From: an uncultured Candidatus Altimarinota bacterium
Lineage (GTDB): Bacteria > Patescibacteriota > Gracilibacteria > BD1-5 > UBA6164
Assembly (NCBI GenBank): GCA_938015455.1
Contig: CALLPL010000006.1
Location: 1-64,000, forward strand
Direction: 5' to 3'
Length of the DNA: 64,000 nt
A program made the translations under genes and the position numbers. Position 1 is the first letter of the stretch; each line of letters begins with the position of its first letter. Below are positions 62,901 to 64,000 of the stretch, in pieces. The notes beneath the pieces are model-generated. The model was not told where the DNA came from. It ran no database searches and saw nothing but the letters and a program-made list of their open reading frames with translations.

Positions 62901-64000
62901 ACATCACCTTGATTTGTTACCACGATATCAAAGTTTACATTTCATCCTGCGCTGAGGTCTCACTGAGATGTTAGTGTTTTAATAAGGGCTAAGTCATATA
63001 CCTCAGGGAGGTCTACATTAATTCCTTCAACATCATGATCATCTTCATCTCCACCTTCGTCACATCCTTCACCTATATCATTATTTACTGCACCTGTTGC
63101 TCCTGTTTCACCATCTTGATTTCTATTAATTCCATCTGGAGTAGAGTCACAGTCTTGACCATCGTCCTGACTAATCTCAGCAAAGTTATTAATCCTTGCA
63201 GGAGCATTTTCATTAATAGTGAACCCAATAGTGAGTGTCTCTGATTGTCATGCTGCAATACTTGAGACAAGCTTTGTTGCTGTAGTTCCTGCGTTTGTCC
63301 ATGAACTATCTGTAAGCGTCAGACCTGTTGGAATATAATCTGTTACTTCGATATTTGAAGCAGGAAGAGTTCCTTGGTTAAATACTTCGATAGTAAAGGT
63401 AACAGTATCTCCGATACTGTATGGACCGTTACTTGCAATAGTTTTTCTAAGAGCTAGGTCATATACCGTATCAACAACGACAACTTCTGTTGTATCTTTT
63501 GAATTAACTGAATCATCAGAGGTTATACCCTTAGCGTTTACAGTAGCTTCGTTTGTGTAGTCAGATTGAGAATCATCTTTTTTACATGTATATTCAAATG
63601 ATTCACCTGGTTCAAGTACATTATTTGATGCACTTCCAGTTGATGATCCGTTTACAACGAATCCCATAAATGTAGTTGGTACTGTATTAGGAAGTGTAAC
63701 TGATCCAGCACAGTTTGGCGCTATTGTATCCGTGAGAGTTATACTCGTAAGAGCTTCGTCACCATTATTAGTAACAATAATCTTAAATACAGCTTCATCA
63801 CCTGTGTTTACAGTTTGAGAGTCATTTCCTCCAATAGAACCATCCTGATCAAAGTCAGAGTTCGCATCTATTTTTTCTAAAAGGATCGATGGATTTGGAA
63901 GTTCTACATTAATAGATTGTATATCATGATCATCTTCATCACCTCCTGGGTTACATCCATCACCAATGTTATTATTTAACATACCATTTTGAGCTGTTTC
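59939..64000 (-). CDS. Giant DUF11-type surface protein, partial
   Basis: The frame is open for 1354 codons and continues past the right edge, so the N-terminus is missing. It holds repeated DUF11-type beta domains (two near-identical: PSI..KxDAN..DQDGSxGxND, GDxAVFKIxVTNxGD), three copies of an acidic DIGDGCNPGGDEDDHD linker, a Ser-only linker, a Cys-rich DUF4215-like motif (VCGNGVVESGEQCD near 61360), another Ser linker and a C-terminal beta-repeat region (DLIINGAIDTTENIAFVVKGG). UGA-Gly is rare here (about nine of roughly 100 glycines). It is most likely exported and fibre- or S-layer-like; no anchor is seen at the C-terminus. Confidence 0.88.
61668..61720 (-). repeat. 15-base tandem repeat coding for a Ser linker
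   Basis: The plus-strand unit GAACTACTAGAAGAA is repeated with an incomplete first copy, coding only Ser (TCT and AGT codons). Each unit adds five residues, so copy change keeps the frame. A second, less regular Ser run lies at 61229-61259. Confidence 0.65.

Overview
The window comes from a bacterium that reads UGA as glycine (genetic code 25). This points to the candidate phyla radiation lineages Gracilibacteria or Absconditabacteria (SR1); the window alone does not decide between them. With the standard code nearly every housekeeping gene is broken by in-frame TGA, and each break falls where the family has glycine: DnaK residues 2 and 357, the GyrA box, the SufS TGHK loop, YvcK's glycine-rich loop and the RpoA, S4, S7, S9 and S13 joins. 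TAA and TAG are the only stops used. All coordinates below assume UGA = Gly. Neither the tRNA-Gly(UCA) nor a release factor lies in the window, so the code call rests on conserved-glycine positions. The DNA is AT-rich and gene-dense, operons are short, and many genes end in clear hairpin-plus-U terminators.

Layout. 0-1.6 kb: rpsT-infC-rpmI-rplT. 1.6-7.1 kb: hypothetical genes around a lone dnaK with a CIRCE-like operator, and a CIA30-type lipoprotein. 7.2-9 kb: gmk-trmD-membrane zinc-ribbon protein. 9-13.8 kb (minus): leuS with two Nudix genes and a YgjV-like membrane protein; LeuRS carries a roughly 210-residue extra domain. 13.9-17.9 kb: two T4SS-pilin-like genes, a methyltransferase, tig and a type IV pilin. 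17.9-22.5 kb: pyruvyltransferase-tyrA-ruvA (minus), yidD, a YfbR-like HD protein and rplA. 22.6-28.7 kb (minus): a Suf iron-sulfur cluster (sufC, sufB, membrane ORF, sufA-like, sufD; then sufS, deoxyribosyltransferase-like, sufU). 29-37.4 kb: rsmH-ftsL, recR-ATP-grasp, an Ig-like secreted protein, a DMT transporter, yvcK and a short alaS. 37.5-46.6 kb: a 1223-residue orphan, gyrA, a sugar-phosphate nucleotidylyltransferase and a DtxR-type regulator. 46.6-55.9 kb (minus): tRNA-Thr and a translation/transcription block (rpmA, rpsG, rpsL, rpsI, rplM, rplQ, rpoA, rpsD, rpsK, rpsM, rpmJ, infA, infB). 56-64 kb: a KhpB/Jag-like RNA-binding protein, a TPR-like protein, trpS, an ICMT-like membrane methyltransferase, and a giant DUF11-type surface protein that runs off the right edge.

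The genes describe a reduced cell with full information processing, Suf-type Fe-S assembly, pili and large secreted proteins, but almost no biosynthesis. The most unusual observations are: a Ham1/ITPase-like domain embedded in LeuRS; a palindromic repeat family that lies in-frame inside leuS and sufS; TAATG stop/start junctions where other bacteria often use ATGA; and a UGA-Gly share that differs strongly between genes.
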